Assembly: GCF_036013645.1 (NCBI RefSeq)
Contig: NZ_CP107869.1
Location: forward strand, 4,960,001-5,024,000
Direction of reading: 5' to 3'
DNA from: Streptomyces sp. NBC_00490
GTDB taxonomy: Bacteria > Actinomycetota > Actinomycetes > Streptomycetales > Streptomycetaceae
Length of the DNA stretch: 64,000 nt
Part shown: positions 48,161 through 57,348 of the stretch, piece after piece
Numbering within the stretch: the first letter of the stretch is position 1
Layout: each line of letters opens with the position of its first letter
Position numbers and translations under genes: made by a program
Notes under the pieces: generated by a model
The model's database searches: none
What the model was told of the DNA's origin: nothing
The model's input: only the letters and a program-made list of their open reading frames with translations

Positions 48161-49237
48161 TTACCCGAGCGCCCGCCCCAGCACGTACACCGCCGGTGCC
48201 GCGGCGGCCAGCGGCAGGGCCACGCCCGCCGTGAAGTGCACGAAGCGGGACGGGTAGTCGTAGCTCGCGACCCGGTGTCCGATCAGCGCGCACACCCCCG
48301 CGCCCGCACCCAGCAGCGCGCCCTCGGAGCCCAGGTCCGTCATCCCGCCGGCCGCGATGCCCGCGCCCGCCGCGGCGAGCAGCGAGACCACCACGGAGGC
48401 CGGCGTCGGCAGCGGCAGCGCACGGGCCAGGACGGCGACCGCGACCGAGGCCGCGCCGACCGTCACCGCGTCCGCGGCGGCCGCGAGATAGCCGGACGCG
48501 ATGATTGCCAGGGCCGCCGAGGCGACGGTGGCCATCAGGCCGTACATCCGGGTGTCGGCGTCGGCGTGCGAGCGCAGCTGGAGCACCAGGGAGAGCAGCA
48601 CCCACACGCCCAGCGTCCCGAGGATCGCGGACGGCGCGTGGTCGGACGCCAGCAGCGCCACGTCCGCGACCAGCGCGCCCAGGAACGCCAGCGCGATGCC
48701 CTGCCGGGCGGGCCACATGCCGTTCAGCCGGAACCAGCCGGCCGCCGTGACGGCCTGCAGGACGACGAGCGGGACGAGCAGCGCGTACGACCCGACGGCC
48801 GCCGTGCCGGCGAGGAGCAGACCGAGCAGCGCGGTGAGCGCGGCGGGCTGCATGCCGGGCTCGATGACCGGGGAGCGGCCCTCGAGCCGGGCGCGCTGGG
48901 CGTCGGTGATGCGGGCGTTGCCGCCGATGCTGGCGGGGCCGTACCCGGAGGTGACGGGGGCCTGCGGAGGGGTCGCCGCGGGGGCCGGCGGCTCGGCGTA
49001 CGCCTGCTGCGGCACGTACGAGGTGTCCGCGGCCGGCGCGACCGGTGCGTGGGCCTGGGTCTCCCAGGTCTGGCCCTGCCACTGCTGGGTGTACTGCTGG
49101 GCGGCCTGCGGATCCTCGTAGCCCTGCTGCTGCCCGGGCCAGGACTGCTGCTGATGCTGGGGCTGCTGGTGCTGCTGCCAGTACCGGTCGTAACCCTGCT
49201 GGTACTGCTGCTGCCCCTCATACGGCTGGTCGGTCAT
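48161..49237 (-). CDS. Multi-pass membrane protein with Gln-rich N-terminus
   Basis: A 358-residue protein. The first ~110 residues are Gln/Tyr/Pro-rich and likely disordered (YEGQQQYQQGYDRYWQQHQQPQ); the rest has roughly 8-9 membrane helices of mostly Ala/Leu/Val composition. AGGAGG lies 6 bases before the ATG at 49237; the upstream ThiS-like stop overlaps this region, so expression is coupled. No transporter motif is recognised. Function unknown. Confidence 0.85.
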   Translation of the reverse strand: MTDQPYEGQQQYQQGYDRYWQQHQQPQHQQQSWPGQQQGYEDPQAAQQYTQQWQGQTWETQAHAPVAPAADTSYVPQQAYAEPPAPAATPPQAPVTSGYGPASIGGNARITDAQRARLEGRSPVIEPGMQPAALTALLGLLLAGTAAVGSYALLVPLVVLQAVTAAGWFRLNGMWPARQGIALAFLGALVADVALLASDHAPSAILGTLGVWVLLSLVLQLRSHADADTRMYGLMATVASAALAIIASGYLAAAADAVTVGAASVAVAVLARALPLPTPASVVVSLLAAAGAGIAAGGMTDLGSEGALLGAGAGVCALIGHRVASYDYPSRFVHFTAGVALPLAAAAPAVYVLGRALG

Positions 49238-49239
49238 CG

Positions 49240-49494
49240 TCACCCTCCTGCGAACGGCGGGAGCACCTCGACCGTGCCGCCGTCGGCCAGCCGTACCGTC
49301 TCATGTCCGCGGGTGCCCACGGGGTCACCGTCGATGAGGAACGAGCATCGCTGCAGGACGCGCGTGAGTTCGCCGGGGTGTCGCCCGCGCACCGCGTCGA
49401 GCGCCTCGGCGAGCGTGTCCGCGTCGTACGCCTCCTCGGCGACGCCGGCCGCGGACTTGGCGGCGGCCCAGTAGCGGACCGTGACCTTGGGCAT
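49240..49494 (-). CDS. ThiS/MoaD-type ubiquitin-like sulfur carrier
   Basis: An 84-residue beta-grasp protein (MPKVTVRYWAAAKSAAGV) ending in the required Gly-Gly (VLPPFAGG), the tail that becomes thiocarboxylated for sulfur delivery to thiamine, molybdopterin or other cofactors. Closer to MoaD by size and by the N-terminal VRYWAAAK segment. It is coupled to the downstream membrane protein and stands apart from thi or moa genes, so its client pathway is unknown. Confidence 0.88.
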   Translation of the reverse strand: MPKVTVRYWAAAKSAAGVAEEAYDADTLAEALDAVRGRHPGELTRVLQRCSFLIDGDPVGTRGHETVRLADGGTVEVLPPFAGG

Positions 49495-49531
49495 CCGGTT
49501 CCTCAATCAATCGGCTGTGTACACGGTCAGG

Positions 49532-50407
49532 CTAGCCGCCCTGCGCGACGGCCCAGTCCCCGATGCGCCCCAGCAGCTCGTCCGGTGCCGCGTTCTCGGC
49601 ATGGCCCATGCCGGGCTCCAGCCACAGTTCGCCGTGGTCACCGGCGGCCGCGGCGAGCATGCGGGGGTGGTCGAGGGGGAAATAGCCGTCGCGGTCGCCG
49701 TGGACGACGAGGAGAGGGGTGGGGGCGATCCTCGGGACGGCCTCCACCGGGGACAGCGGGACCGGGTCCCACTCCCGGTGGTGGATCCTCGTCCGCAGGC
49801 CGTAGCGGCCGACCAGACGGCCCTCGGGGCGGGTTATCAGCCAGTGGACCCTGCGCATAGGGGCTGTGCCGCGGTAGTACCAGCGAGCCGGAGCACTCAC
49901 CGAGACCACCGCGTCCGAGTGCGCTTCCGTGCGCCCCTCGCGCCCCGAGTCACCGTCCGGCCGGTACAGGGCCGCGTGCCGGAGCACCACAGAACCGCCC
50001 ATGGAGAAGCCGACGGTCACCACGCGCGGGTGCCCGAGCGACCGGGCCCACTCCACCGCGGCCGCCAGATCCAGCACCTCGCGGTCCCCCACCGTCGAAC
50101 GCCCGCCCGAGGCCCCGTGGCCGCGGAAGGAGAACGTGACGACGCCCCCGTACTGCGTGAACGTCTCCACCACCCGGCGAACATGTGGACGATCCACATC
50201 GCCGGTGAAACCGTGCGCGACGACGAACACGAGACCACGCGCGGATGAAGCGGAGGTGTCGTATACAACGGCCGGCGGATCGTATACGGAATCGATCGTC
50301 ACACCGTCGGCGGTGTGCAGAAACGTCCGTATAGGTGTGCCTCTGTTCGTCTCAGAGTGCGGAATCGGGGTGGATCGCACCACACGACCTGCCGGATCAA
50401 TGCGCAT
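49532..50407 (-). CDS. Alpha/beta-hydrolase family protein
   Basis: A 291-residue hydrolase: oxyanion region [14 protein letters not shown], nucleophile elbow [13 protein letters not shown] (Ser), late acid in [12 protein letters not shown], and His in PGMGHAENA. The substrate is unknown; the opening region is polar and no signal peptide is present. The ATG at 50407 has GAGGAG 10 bases upstream. It is divergent from glnR with 117 bases between starts. Confidence 0.9.
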   Translation of the reverse strand: MRIDPAGRVVRSTPIPHSETNRGTPIRTFLHTADGVTIDSVYDPPAVVYDTSASSARGLVFVVAHGFTGDVDRPHVRRVVETFTQYGGVVTFSFRGHGASGGRSTVGDREVLDLAAAVEWARSLGHPRVVTVGFSMGGSVVLRHAALYRPDGDSGREGRTEAHSDAVVSVSAPARWYYRGTAPMRRVHWLITRPEGRLVGRYGLRTRIHHREWDPVPLSPVEAVPRIAPTPLLVVHGDRDGYFPLDHPRMLAAAAGDHGELWLEPGMGHAENAAPDELLGRIGDWAVAQGG

Positions 50408-50524
50408 GTGGGCTATTCTCCTCAACAGAGGACTCGGGCAATGCAGCCCCCGAGTCCTTTTGTGCTTTCGGATCACCTGTATACGAAAGCAAGACCTCGC
50501 CGGGACCGAGGAGGAACCAGCCGT

Positions 50525-51304
50525 ATGAGTTCTCTGCTGCTCCTGACCAATGCCCTCCAGCCGTCGACGGAGGTGCTTCCCGCTCTCGGCCTGCTTTTGC
50601 ACAACGTGCGAGTGGCCCCGGCAGAAGGCCCTGCCCTCGTCGACACCCCTGGTGCCGACGTGATCCTCATCGACGGCCGCCGCGATCTGCCACAGGTCCG
50701 CAGCCTGTGCCAGCTCCTGCGCTCCACGGGGCCGGGCTGTCCGCTCATCCTCGTCGTCACCGAGGGCGGCCTCGCCGCCGTCACCGCCGACTGGGGCATC
50801 GACGACGTCCTGCTCGACACCGCCGGGCCGGCCGAGGTCGAGGCACGACTGCGACTGGCCATGGGCCGGCAGCAGATCGTCAACGACGACTCCCCCATGG
50901 AGATCCGCAACGGCGACCTCTCGGTCGACGAGGCGACCTACAGCGCCAAGCTGAAGGGCCGGGTCCTCGACCTGACCTTCAAGGAGTTCGAGCTCCTCAA
51001 ATACCTCGCGCAGCACCCGGGCCGCGTCTTCACGCGTGCCCAGCTGCTCCAGGAGGTATGGGGCTACGACTACTTCGGTGGCACCCGGACCGTGGACGTG
51101 CACGTACGACGTCTGCGCGCCAAGCTCGGCCCCGAGCACGAGTCGCTCATCGGTACCGTCCGTAACGTCGGTTATCGATTCGTTACTCCGGAGAAGGGTG
51201 GGGCCGTCTCGGACGAGGCAAAGTCCAAGAGCGCCCAGCCAAAGGCGGAGGATGCGGACGAGACGGCCGCCCTGGACGCGGCCGAGGTCAATGCGGACGT
51301 CTAG
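50525..51304 (+). CDS. glnR: Global nitrogen regulator GlnR
   Basis: OmpR-type orphan regulator of nitrogen metabolism (glnA, amtB and others) in Streptomyces. Its 259 residues have an atypical receiver: Asp50 (ILID50GRRD) is kept but the other acidic pocket residues are missing, as known for GlnR, which functions as a constitutive homodimer. The C-terminal winged helix has [27 protein letters not shown]. The acidic C-terminal tail ([15 protein letters not shown]) is typical. GAGGAGGAACC precedes the ATG. Confidence 0.95.
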   Translation: MSSLLLLTNALQPSTEVLPALGLLLHNVRVAPAEGPALVDTPGADVILIDGRRDLPQVRSLCQLLRSTGPGCPLILVVTEGGLAAVTADWGIDDVLLDTAGPAEVEARLRLAMGRQQIVNDDSPMEIRNGDLSVDEATYSAKLKGRVLDLTFKEFELLKYLAQHPGRVFTRAQLLQEVWGYDYFGGTRTVDVHVRRLRAKLGPEHESLIGTVRNVGYRFVTPEKGGAVSDEAKSKSAQPKAEDADETAALDAAEVNADV

Positions 51305-51388
51305 CGGTCGTCGGAAACGCTCGGGCGGGGCACGGGGAAGCTCCTTCACGCCCTGCCCAGAGCGGGTCCATCCGCGTAGACTCCGCGC

Positions 51389-52411
51389 GTGGCCAAGGTA
51401 ACCAGGGATGATGTGGCGCGGCTGGCGGGGACGTCCACCGCCGTCGTCAGCTATGTCATCAACAACGGACCCCGGCCGGTTGCCCCGGCCACGCGCGAGC
51501 GTGTCCTCGCCGCGATCAAGGAACTGGGTTACCGGCCCGACCGGGTCGCCCAGGCCATGGCATCGCGCCGCACCGACCTCATAGGCCTGATCGTGCCGGA
51601 CGCGCGCCAGCCCTTCTTCGGGGAGATGGCGCACGCGGTCGAACAGGCCGCGTCCGAGCGCGGGAAAATGGTGCTGGTCGGCAACTCCGACTACATCGCC
51701 GAGCGCGAGGTCCACTATCTGCGGGCCTTCCTCGGCATGCGGGTCTCCGGCCTGATCCTGGTCAGCCACGCACTGAATGACAACGCTGCCGCCGAGATCG
51801 ACGCCTGGGACGCCCGCGTGGTGCTCCTGCACGAGCGGCCCGAGGCGATCGACGACGTCGCGGTGGTCACGGACGACCTCGGCGGCGCCGAGCTCGCCAC
51901 CCGCCACCTCCTGGACCACGGCTACGCCTACGTCGCCTGTATGGGCGGCACCGCCGAGACCCCCTCCGTCGGCGACCCGGTCTCCGACCACGTCGAGGGC
52001 TGGCGGCGCGTGATGGACGAGGCGGGGATCTCCACCGAGGGGCGGCTCTTCGAGGCGCCGTACAACCGCTACGACGCGTATCAGGTGGCGCTGGGTGTGC
52101 TGTCGGGCCCCGAGCGTCCGCCCGCGATCTTCTGCTCCACCGACGACCAGGCGATCGGCGTGCTGCGCGCGGCGCGCGAGCTGCGGATCGATGTGCCGGG
52201 TGAGCTGGCGGTGATCGGGTTCGACGACATCAAGGAAGCGGCGCTGGCGGATCCGCCGATGACGACGGTCGCGTCGGACCGGTCGGCGATGGCGCGGGCG
52301 GCGGTGGACCTGGTGCTCGATGACGGGCTGCGGGTCGCGGGTTCGCGGCGCGAGCGGTTGAAGGTGTTTCCGTCGAGGCTTGTTGTGCGGCGCTCTTGCG
52401 GGTGTGAGTAG
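51389..52411 (+). CDS. LacI/GalR family transcriptional regulator
   Basis: A 340-residue repressor with an N-terminal LacI HTH ([29 protein letters not shown]) and a periplasmic-binding-type sugar domain ending [18 protein letters not shown]. The ligand is unknown; no sugar transporter lies next to it. The GTG at 51389 follows a TAGACT -10-like motif by ~7 bases, implying a leaderless message. Confidence 0.92.
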   Translation: MAKVTRDDVARLAGTSTAVVSYVINNGPRPVAPATRERVLAAIKELGYRPDRVAQAMASRRTDLIGLIVPDARQPFFGEMAHAVEQAASERGKMVLVGNSDYIAEREVHYLRAFLGMRVSGLILVSHALNDNAAAEIDAWDARVVLLHERPEAIDDVAVVTDDLGGAELATRHLLDHGYAYVACMGGTAETPSVGDPVSDHVEGWRRVMDEAGISTEGRLFEAPYNRYDAYQVALGVLSGPERPPAIFCSTDDQAIGVLRAARELRIDVPGELAVIGFDDIKEAALADPPMTTVASDRSAMARAAVDLVLDDGLRVAGSRRERLKVFPSRLVVRRSCGCE

Positions 52412-52441
52412 GTTCGGCCGTCATTCGTCTGCGGCTTGTCC

Positions 52442-52480
52442 GTGGCTGGTCGCGCAGTTCCCCGCGCCCCTGGGTGGGTC
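52442..52480. repeat. Dispersed 39-bp Streptomyces intergenic repeat (copy 2)
   Basis: Identical to 18758-18796 over 39 bases. It lies 31 bases after the LacI-family stop, in keeping with a role of such elements as transcript ends. Confidence 0.85.
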
Positions 52481-52547
52481 TTCATGAGGTCTGTCTGAGA
52501 AGGTTCCGCTCGCTCCCTGGTCCGGCTTTATATCGGGCGAACGAGGT

Positions 52548-52591
52548 TCTCGGGGCGTTCTCAGGGAGCACTCAGGGAGCTCTCATGGTGG
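52548..52591 (+). promoter_or_regulatory. Four 11-bp direct repeats upstream of the HtrA-type protease gene
   Basis: Contiguous 11-base units TCTCGGGGCGT, TCTCAGGGAGC, ACTCAGGGAGC and TCTCATGGTGG (52548-52558, 52559-52569, 52570-52580, 52581-52591) end 18 bases before the protease ATG. The one-turn spacing is the hallmark of OmpR-type response regulator sites; the two-component pair downstream is the best candidate regulator, in parallel with mycobacterial MprAB-pepD. Confidence 0.72.
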
Positions 52592-52609
52592 GGCGACAAG
52601 CTCAGTGCC

Positions 52610-53764
52610 ATGACCGAGAGCTTCCGCCGCGACGGCGAGTACGAGCAGTACGCGAACCCCTACCAGGGCGCCCAGCAGCACGCCTCCTCCCCCGTGAACC
52701 CGGAGTGGCCGCCCCCGCCGGCGCAGCCGCCCGCGCCGCAGCCGGTGACCGTCGAGCCGGGTACGACCGTGTGGCCGGCCCAGCAGCAGCCGGCCTACGC
52801 CACGTCCGCTGACGGCGGCGACGGCAACGGCAACGGCGGCGGTACGGCTCTCCTCACCGCGGCACCGGCGGAGCCCGCCGCGCCGAAGAAGCGGACCCGG
52901 GGCCCCCTCGCCCTCCTCGCCGCCGTGGCGATCGTCGCCGCGGCGATCGGCGGCGGTACGGCGTACGGCATCCAGGAACTCACCGGCAACGACACGGTCA
53001 CCTCCAGCAGCACCAGCACCAACGTCGTCCCGTCCTCCGCCAAGGGCACGGTCTCCGGGGTCGCCAAGGCGGTCAGCCCGAGCATCGTCGAGATCAACGC
53101 GACGCTGAGCAACGGCTCCTCCACCGGCTCCGGCGTGATCATCACCGGCGACGGCGAGATCATCACCAACAACCACGTCGTCTCCGGCGCCTCCTCGATC
53201 AAGGTCTCGACGAGCGACGGCAAGGAGTACACCGCCAAGGTCGTCGGCACCGACAGCGCCAAGGACCTCGCCCTGATCAAGCTGGAGAACGCCTCCGGGC
53301 TGACCCCCGCGACCCTCGGCAACTCCGACGGTGTCCAGGTCGGCGACCAGGTCGTGGCGATCGGCTCCCCCGAGGGCCTGACCGGCACCGTCACCAGCGG
53401 CATCGTCTCGGCGCTCGACCGCGACGTGACCGTCTCGACCGACGAGAGCCAGAGCCAGGGCCAGGGCGGCGGCAGCGGGCAGTGGCCGTTCGAGTTCGGT
53501 GGCCAGGAGTTCAACGGCGACACCGGTTCGTCCACGACGACGTACAAGGCGCTCCAGACCGACGCGTCCCTGAACCCCGGCAACTCCGGCGGCGCGCTGA
53601 TCGACATGAACGGCAACATCGTCGGCATCAACTCGGCGATGTACTCCGCCGCGGACTCCACGTCCTCGTCCAGCGCCGGCAGTGTCGGCCTCGGTTTCGC
53701 CATCCCGATCAACACCGTCAAGGCCGACCTGGCGAAGCTGCGGGCCGGCGGCAGCGACAGCTGA
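52610..53764 (+). CDS. HtrA-type membrane-anchored serine protease (no PDZ)
   Basis: A 384-residue protein: a ~100-residue Pro/Gln-rich cytosolic part, a membrane helix (LALLAAVAIVAAAIGGGTAYGI), and a trypsin-like protease domain with triad His189 (TNNHVVSG), Asp219 (AKDLALIKL) and Ser326 (NPGNSGGALI). It lacks the C-terminal PDZ domain usual in HtrA/DegP. It probably degrades misfolded extracytoplasmic proteins. The 11-bp repeat array upstream and the following two-component system suggest envelope-stress control. Confidence 0.93.
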   Translation: MTESFRRDGEYEQYANPYQGAQQHASSPVNPEWPPPPAQPPAPQPVTVEPGTTVWPAQQQPAYATSADGGDGNGNGGGTALLTAAPAEPAAPKKRTRGPLALLAAVAIVAAAIGGGTAYGIQELTGNDTVTSSSTSTNVVPSSAKGTVSGVAKAVSPSIVEINATLSNGSSTGSGVIITGDGEIITNNHVVSGASSIKVSTSDGKEYTAKVVGTDSAKDLALIKLENASGLTPATLGNSDGVQVGDQVVAIGSPEGLTGTVTSGIVSALDRDVTVSTDESQSQGQGGGSGQWPFEFGGQEFNGDTGSSTTTYKALQTDASLNPGNSGGALIDMNGNIVGINSAMYSAADSTSSSSAGSVGLGFAIPINTVKADLAKLRAGGSDS

Positions 53765-53792
53765 ACCCCCTCTGAGCAGCAGGGAGTACGTC

Positions 53793-53969
53793 ATGATCAA
53801 GCAGGTTTCCCACCCGGTGGGCGGCGACGACCCGGCCGGTTTCGCCCTCGCGCTGGCAGTGGCGTACGAACTCAACGCGCCCACCGCGGCGGTCCGCGCC
53901 CCCGAGATCTCGACCGCGGCCGCCCGGCACGCTGCGAGGGTCACCCGGCGTCGAACGGTTCGCGGCTGA
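53793..53969 (+). CDS. Small hypothetical protein
   Basis: A 58-residue basic/Ala-rich protein (MIKQVSHPVGGDDPAGFALALAVAYELNAP... RRRTVRG). AGGGAG lies 8 bases upstream. It lies 28 bases after the protease stop, co-directional, so it may be in the same transcript. No similarity recognised. Confidence 0.55.
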   Translation: MIKQVSHPVGGDDPAGFALALAVAYELNAPTAAVRAPEISTAAARHAARVTRRRTVRG

Positions 53970-54059
53970 TCCCCACCGTGTTCGACCCCGCCGCACCGAA
54001 ACATGCGAGGCTGAGAGCAACCCGGCCCCGCCCCACCGCACCCCGAGGAACCGCGAGCG

Positions 54060-54797
54060 ATGAGCCCCGCCGATGGCGACCGTGACCCCCAGCGCATCCT
54101 GATCGTCGACGACGAGCCGGCCGTGCGTGAAGCACTTCAGCGCAGCCTCGCCTTCGAGGGGTACGACACCGAGGTCGCGGTCGACGGCGCGGACGCGCTG
54201 GAGAAGGCGACGGCGTACCAGCCGGACCTGGTGGTCCTCGACATCCAGATGCCCCGCATGGACGGCCTGACCGCCGCGCGGCGCATGCGGGGTGCCGGCA
54301 CGACGACGCCGATCCTCATGCTGACGGCTCGGGACACGGTCGGCGACCGTGTGACGGGTCTCGACGCCGGCGCCGACGACTACCTGGTCAAGCCGTTCGA
54401 ACTGGACGAGCTGTTCGCGCGGGTCCGTGCGCTGCTGCGGCGCAGCTCCTACGCTGCGGCGAACGCGGGGGCCGCTGTTCAGGAGGACGAGGCGCTGACC
54501 TTCGCGGACCTGCGGATGGACCTCGCGACGCGGGAGGTGACCCGTGCGGGGCGGCCGGTGGAGCTGACCCGTACCGAGTTCACGCTGCTGGAGATGTTCA
54601 TGGCGCATCCGCGCCAGGTCCTCACCCGTGAGCAGATCCTCAAGGCTGTCTGGGGCTTCGACTTCGAGCCGTCGTCGAACTCCCTCGACGTGTATGTGAT
54701 GTACCTGCGCCGCAAGACGGAGGCGGGCGGAGAGCCTCGGCTCGTGCACACGGTGCGGGGCGTGGGGTACGTGTTGCGGCAGGGCGGGGCCGAGTGA
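54060..54797 (+). CDS. OmpR-type response regulator (MprA-like)
   Basis: A 245-residue response regulator with Asp17/Asp18, phosphoryl acceptor Asp61 ([13 protein letters not shown]), conserved Lys111 (LVKPFE), and a C-terminal winged helix ([30 protein letters not shown]). It pairs with the overlapping kinase downstream (GTGA). By arrangement it matches MprA of mycobacteria and SCO4156 of S. coelicolor; the 11-bp repeats before the protease are its likely target. Start GCGATGAGCC is supported by GAGGAACC. Confidence 0.93.
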   Translation: MSPADGDRDPQRILIVDDEPAVREALQRSLAFEGYDTEVAVDGADALEKATAYQPDLVVLDIQMPRMDGLTAARRMRGAGTTTPILMLTARDTVGDRVTGLDAGADDYLVKPFELDELFARVRALLRRSSYAAANAGAAVQEDEALTFADLRMDLATREVTRAGRPVELTRTEFTLLEMFMAHPRQVLTREQILKAVWGFDFEPSSNSLDVYVMYLRRKTEAGGEPRLVHTVRGVGYVLRQGGAE

Positions 54798-56269
54798 ACA
54801 GGGTTCTGCACCGGTTCCGGACGCTTCCCATCCGGGCGCGGCTGTCGTTGCTGGTCGCGGCGGCGGTGGCGTTCGCGGTGGCGGCGGTTTCGGTGACCTG
54901 TTGGTTCATCGTGCAGGGGAAGTTGTACGACCAGCTGGACAGTGACCTGCAGAAGTTGATGCAGGGGCCCAGGCAGATCCAGCAGATCGGCGATGCCGAG
55001 GCCGCCCTCAATTCCTGCACCACGAACCCGACGAACGGCGCTGGCTTCAACTTCCGGAACAACTACTCGCAGGTGGTGACGGACAGCGGCAAAGTCTGTG
55101 TCTTCGACGGCTCCACGGGCACGATCAAGGTCACTCAGGCCGACAAGAACGTGATCGAGAGGGCCGACAGCGACCGGCTCTACTTCCGCACAGGAACGGA
55201 CGAGGACGGCAACGCGGTACGTGTGGTGACCCGTTATCTGGGTCCCACCACCACCGGCACCGGCGACGCCGGCCCCAACGTCGGGATCATCGCCGCCGTC
55301 CCCCTCAAGGGCACCCAGTCCACCCTCAACGAACTCGCCCTCATCCTCCTCCTCGTCTCCGGCGTAGGAGTCCTCGGTGCCGGAGCCGCCGGGCTCGCCG
55401 TGGCCCGCGCGGGGCTGCGTCCCGTCGACAAGCTCACCGAGGCCGTCGAGCACGTGGCCCGTACCGAGGACTTGAGTGTCCGTATCCCCGTCGAGGAGGA
55501 CTCCGAGGACGAGGTGGCCCGGCTCTCGCGGTCGTTCAACTCGATGACCTCGTCCCTCGCCAGCTCCCGCGACCTCCAGCAGCAGTTGATCGCGGACGCC
55601 GGCCACGAACTCCGTACCCCCCTCACCTCCCTCCGCACCAACATCGAGCTCCTGACCCGCAGTGAGGAGACCGGCCGTCCCATCCCCGAGGCGGACCGCA
55701 AGGCGCTGCTTGCCTCGGTGAAGGCGCAGATGACCGAACTGGCGGCGCTCATCGGCGACTTGCAGGAGCTGTCGAGGTCGGAGGGGCAGCGGGGGGAACG
55801 TGTGCAGGTCGTCTCGCTGGAGGACACCGTCGAGTCCGCCCTGCGTCGCGCGCGGCTGCGCGGCCCCGAGCTGACCATCGACGCCGACCTCCGGCCCTGG
55901 TACGTCCGTGCCGAGCCCTCCGCTCTGGAACGTGCCGTGGTCAACATCCTGGACAACGCCGTGAAGTTCAGCCCCGAGGGCGGCTCGGTCGAGGTCCGGC
56001 TGACCTCCGACGGCACCCTCACCGTCCGCGACCACGGCCCCGGCATCCCCGAGGACGAACTCCCGCACGTCTTCGACCGTTTCTGGCGCTCACCGAGCGC
56101 CCGCGCGCTCCCCGGTTCGGGCCTCGGTCTCTCCATCGTCGCCCGCACGGTGGAGCAGGCCGGCGGCCAGGTGACGCTGGGGCACGCGCCGGGCGGCGGC
56201 ACCATCGCGACCGTGCACATGCCGGGTGCGCCCACTCCTCCGCCGGAGAATCCCGCCGCTGGACAGTGA
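54794..56269 (+). CDS. Sensor histidine kinase (MprB-like)
   Basis: A 491-residue membrane kinase: helix 1 ([25 protein letters not shown]), a ~130-residue extracytoplasmic sensor, helix 2 ([23 protein letters not shown]), HAMP, then the kinase core with H-box [16 protein letters not shown]-box [10 protein letters not shown]-boxes [11 protein letters not shown] and [13 protein letters not shown]. The GTG overlaps the regulator stop by four bases. MprB responds to envelope stress; the same input is likely but not proven. Confidence 0.93.
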   Translation: MNRVLHRFRTLPIRARLSLLVAAAVAFAVAAVSVTCWFIVQGKLYDQLDSDLQKLMQGPRQIQQIGDAEAALNSCTTNPTNGAGFNFRNNYSQVVTDSGKVCVFDGSTGTIKVTQADKNVIERADSDRLYFRTGTDEDGNAVRVVTRYLGPTTTGTGDAGPNVGIIAAVPLKGTQSTLNELALILLLVSGVGVLGAGAAGLAVARAGLRPVDKLTEAVEHVARTEDLSVRIPVEEDSEDEVARLSRSFNSMTSSLASSRDLQQQLIADAGHELRTPLTSLRTNIELLTRSEETGRPIPEADRKALLASVKAQMTELAALIGDLQELSRSEGQRGERVQVVSLEDTVESALRRARLRGPELTIDADLRPWYVRAEPSALERAVVNILDNAVKFSPEGGSVEVRLTSDGTLTVRDHGPGIPEDELPHVFDRFWRSPSARALPGSGLGLSIVARTVEQAGGQVTLGHAPGGGTIATVHMPGAPTPPPENPAAGQ

Positions 56270-56402
56270 CGGCCAAGCTGTCAATGTCCTGTCAAGGCTC
56301 CCGCGTTTTCGACCCTACTCACGGGTTCTCTGCCACCTTCCTGAGCTGTCGAACAGATGCCCCACGCGTCTGTCCTCAACGCTCAGGAGTGAAGAACCCC
56401 CC

Positions 56403-57260
56403 ATGCGCACGTTTCGCACATCGGCTCTGAAGAAGAGCGCCCTGGCCGCCGCGTCCGTGGCCCTCGCCGTCACCGGACTGCTGGCCGGTTCCGGCGCCGC
56501 GCAGGCCGCCGGCCCCGGCGGCGCCCAGAACGTCCGGGGTGTGGACCCCGGGAACACCGACGTCATGCTCGACCGGCTGTGCGGCCAGGAGACCAGCCTG
56601 ACCGGGGTCTACGGCGCCTACAACGTCGACACCGGCGAGTTCAAGACGCAGGACGAGTACCTGCGGGACGTCGTCGGGCTGTGGGTGCCCGCCGGACCGT
56701 GGGAGCTGTTCCGCGGCTGGTGCGGGTACGCGCAGGCGTCCACCTGGTCGGTCAAGGGCGAGCCCGTCCGCACTTCCGAGTGGACCGGCAACCACGGCAC
56801 GACGGAGGACAAGGTGACCTTCGTCAGCGGCTACAGCACCAAGACGTTCGCCAAGAAGAGCGTCGGCGCCAACATCAGCCTCTCGCTCGCCAAGAGCATC
56901 TTCTCCGGCACCGTGGGCGGCAGCGCCGGCTACGAGTGGGGCTGGGAGAAGAGCTCGTCCTTCGAGCGCCGCAGCGAGAAGTCGATACCGCCGTGCACCC
57001 AGGTCGCGACGACCTGGACGCCGTACCAGCGCGTGGTCCGCGTGAACCCGGTCTTCTACGTCGAGGACTACCAGTGGAACAAGGGCGACGGCGAGGTCAC
57101 CGCGCACACCTGGCGTGGCCGGGACGCGAGCTGGAAGACGATCTACTCGTACGGCTACTACATCGACGGCGTCTCCGACAAGCTCCTGCCCAACGGCCAG
57201 CCGGACGGCCGTGAGGACAAGTGGCAGGAGAACCTCGACCCCAAGTCCTGCGCCAAGTAG
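56403..57260 (+). CDS. Secreted protein with possible aerolysin-type beta-pore-forming fold
   Basis: A 285-residue secreted protein: signal peptide (about 1-36, ending AAQAAGP), an N-terminal domain with two Cys, then a segment of alternating polar/hydrophobic residues, SVGANISLSLAKSIFSGTVG plus the following SAGYEWGWEKSSSFE, flanked by Ser/Thr-rich strands. That pattern resembles the membrane-inserting hairpin of aerolysin/ETX-MTX2-type toxins. Cys in PPCTQ and the final SCAK may pair. Target and activity are unknown; a structural beta-protein is the alternative. Confidence 0.65.
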   Translation: MRTFRTSALKKSALAAASVALAVTGLLAGSGAAQAAGPGGAQNVRGVDPGNTDVMLDRLCGQETSLTGVYGAYNVDTGEFKTQDEYLRDVVGLWVPAGPWELFRGWCGYAQASTWSVKGEPVRTSEWTGNHGTTEDKVTFVSGYSTKTFAKKSVGANISLSLAKSIFSGTVGGSAGYEWGWEKSSSFERRSEKSIPPCTQVATTWTPYQRVVRVNPVFYVEDYQWNKGDGEVTAHTWRGRDASWKTIYSYGYYIDGVSDKLLPNGQPDGREDKWQENLDPKSCAK

Positions 57261-57287
57261 CCGGACTGGCCGGTTCGCGCGGCAACC

Positions 57288-57336
57288 TTCCGTGCGGGGG
57301 CGGCGACTGCACTGCGGTCCCTACCCCCGCACGGAA
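57288..57336 (+). promoter_or_regulatory. 13-bp perfect inverted repeat upstream of the pectinase gene
   Basis: TTCCGTGCGGGGG (57288-57300) and CCCCCGCACGGAA (57324-57336) form a perfect stem with a 23-base loop. It may terminate the upstream toxin-like gene; its right arm also covers the sequence just before the pectinase ATG (57349), so it could control translation of that gene. Confidence 0.6.
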
Positions 57337-57348
57337 CGGAATCCCCCC

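Noticed and set aside
49532..51991. 819-codon minus-strand frame across the hydrolase and glnR regions
   Set aside because: Only the part from 50407 to 49532 is a real gene (alpha/beta hydrolase); the rest is antisense to glnR and the LacI gene.
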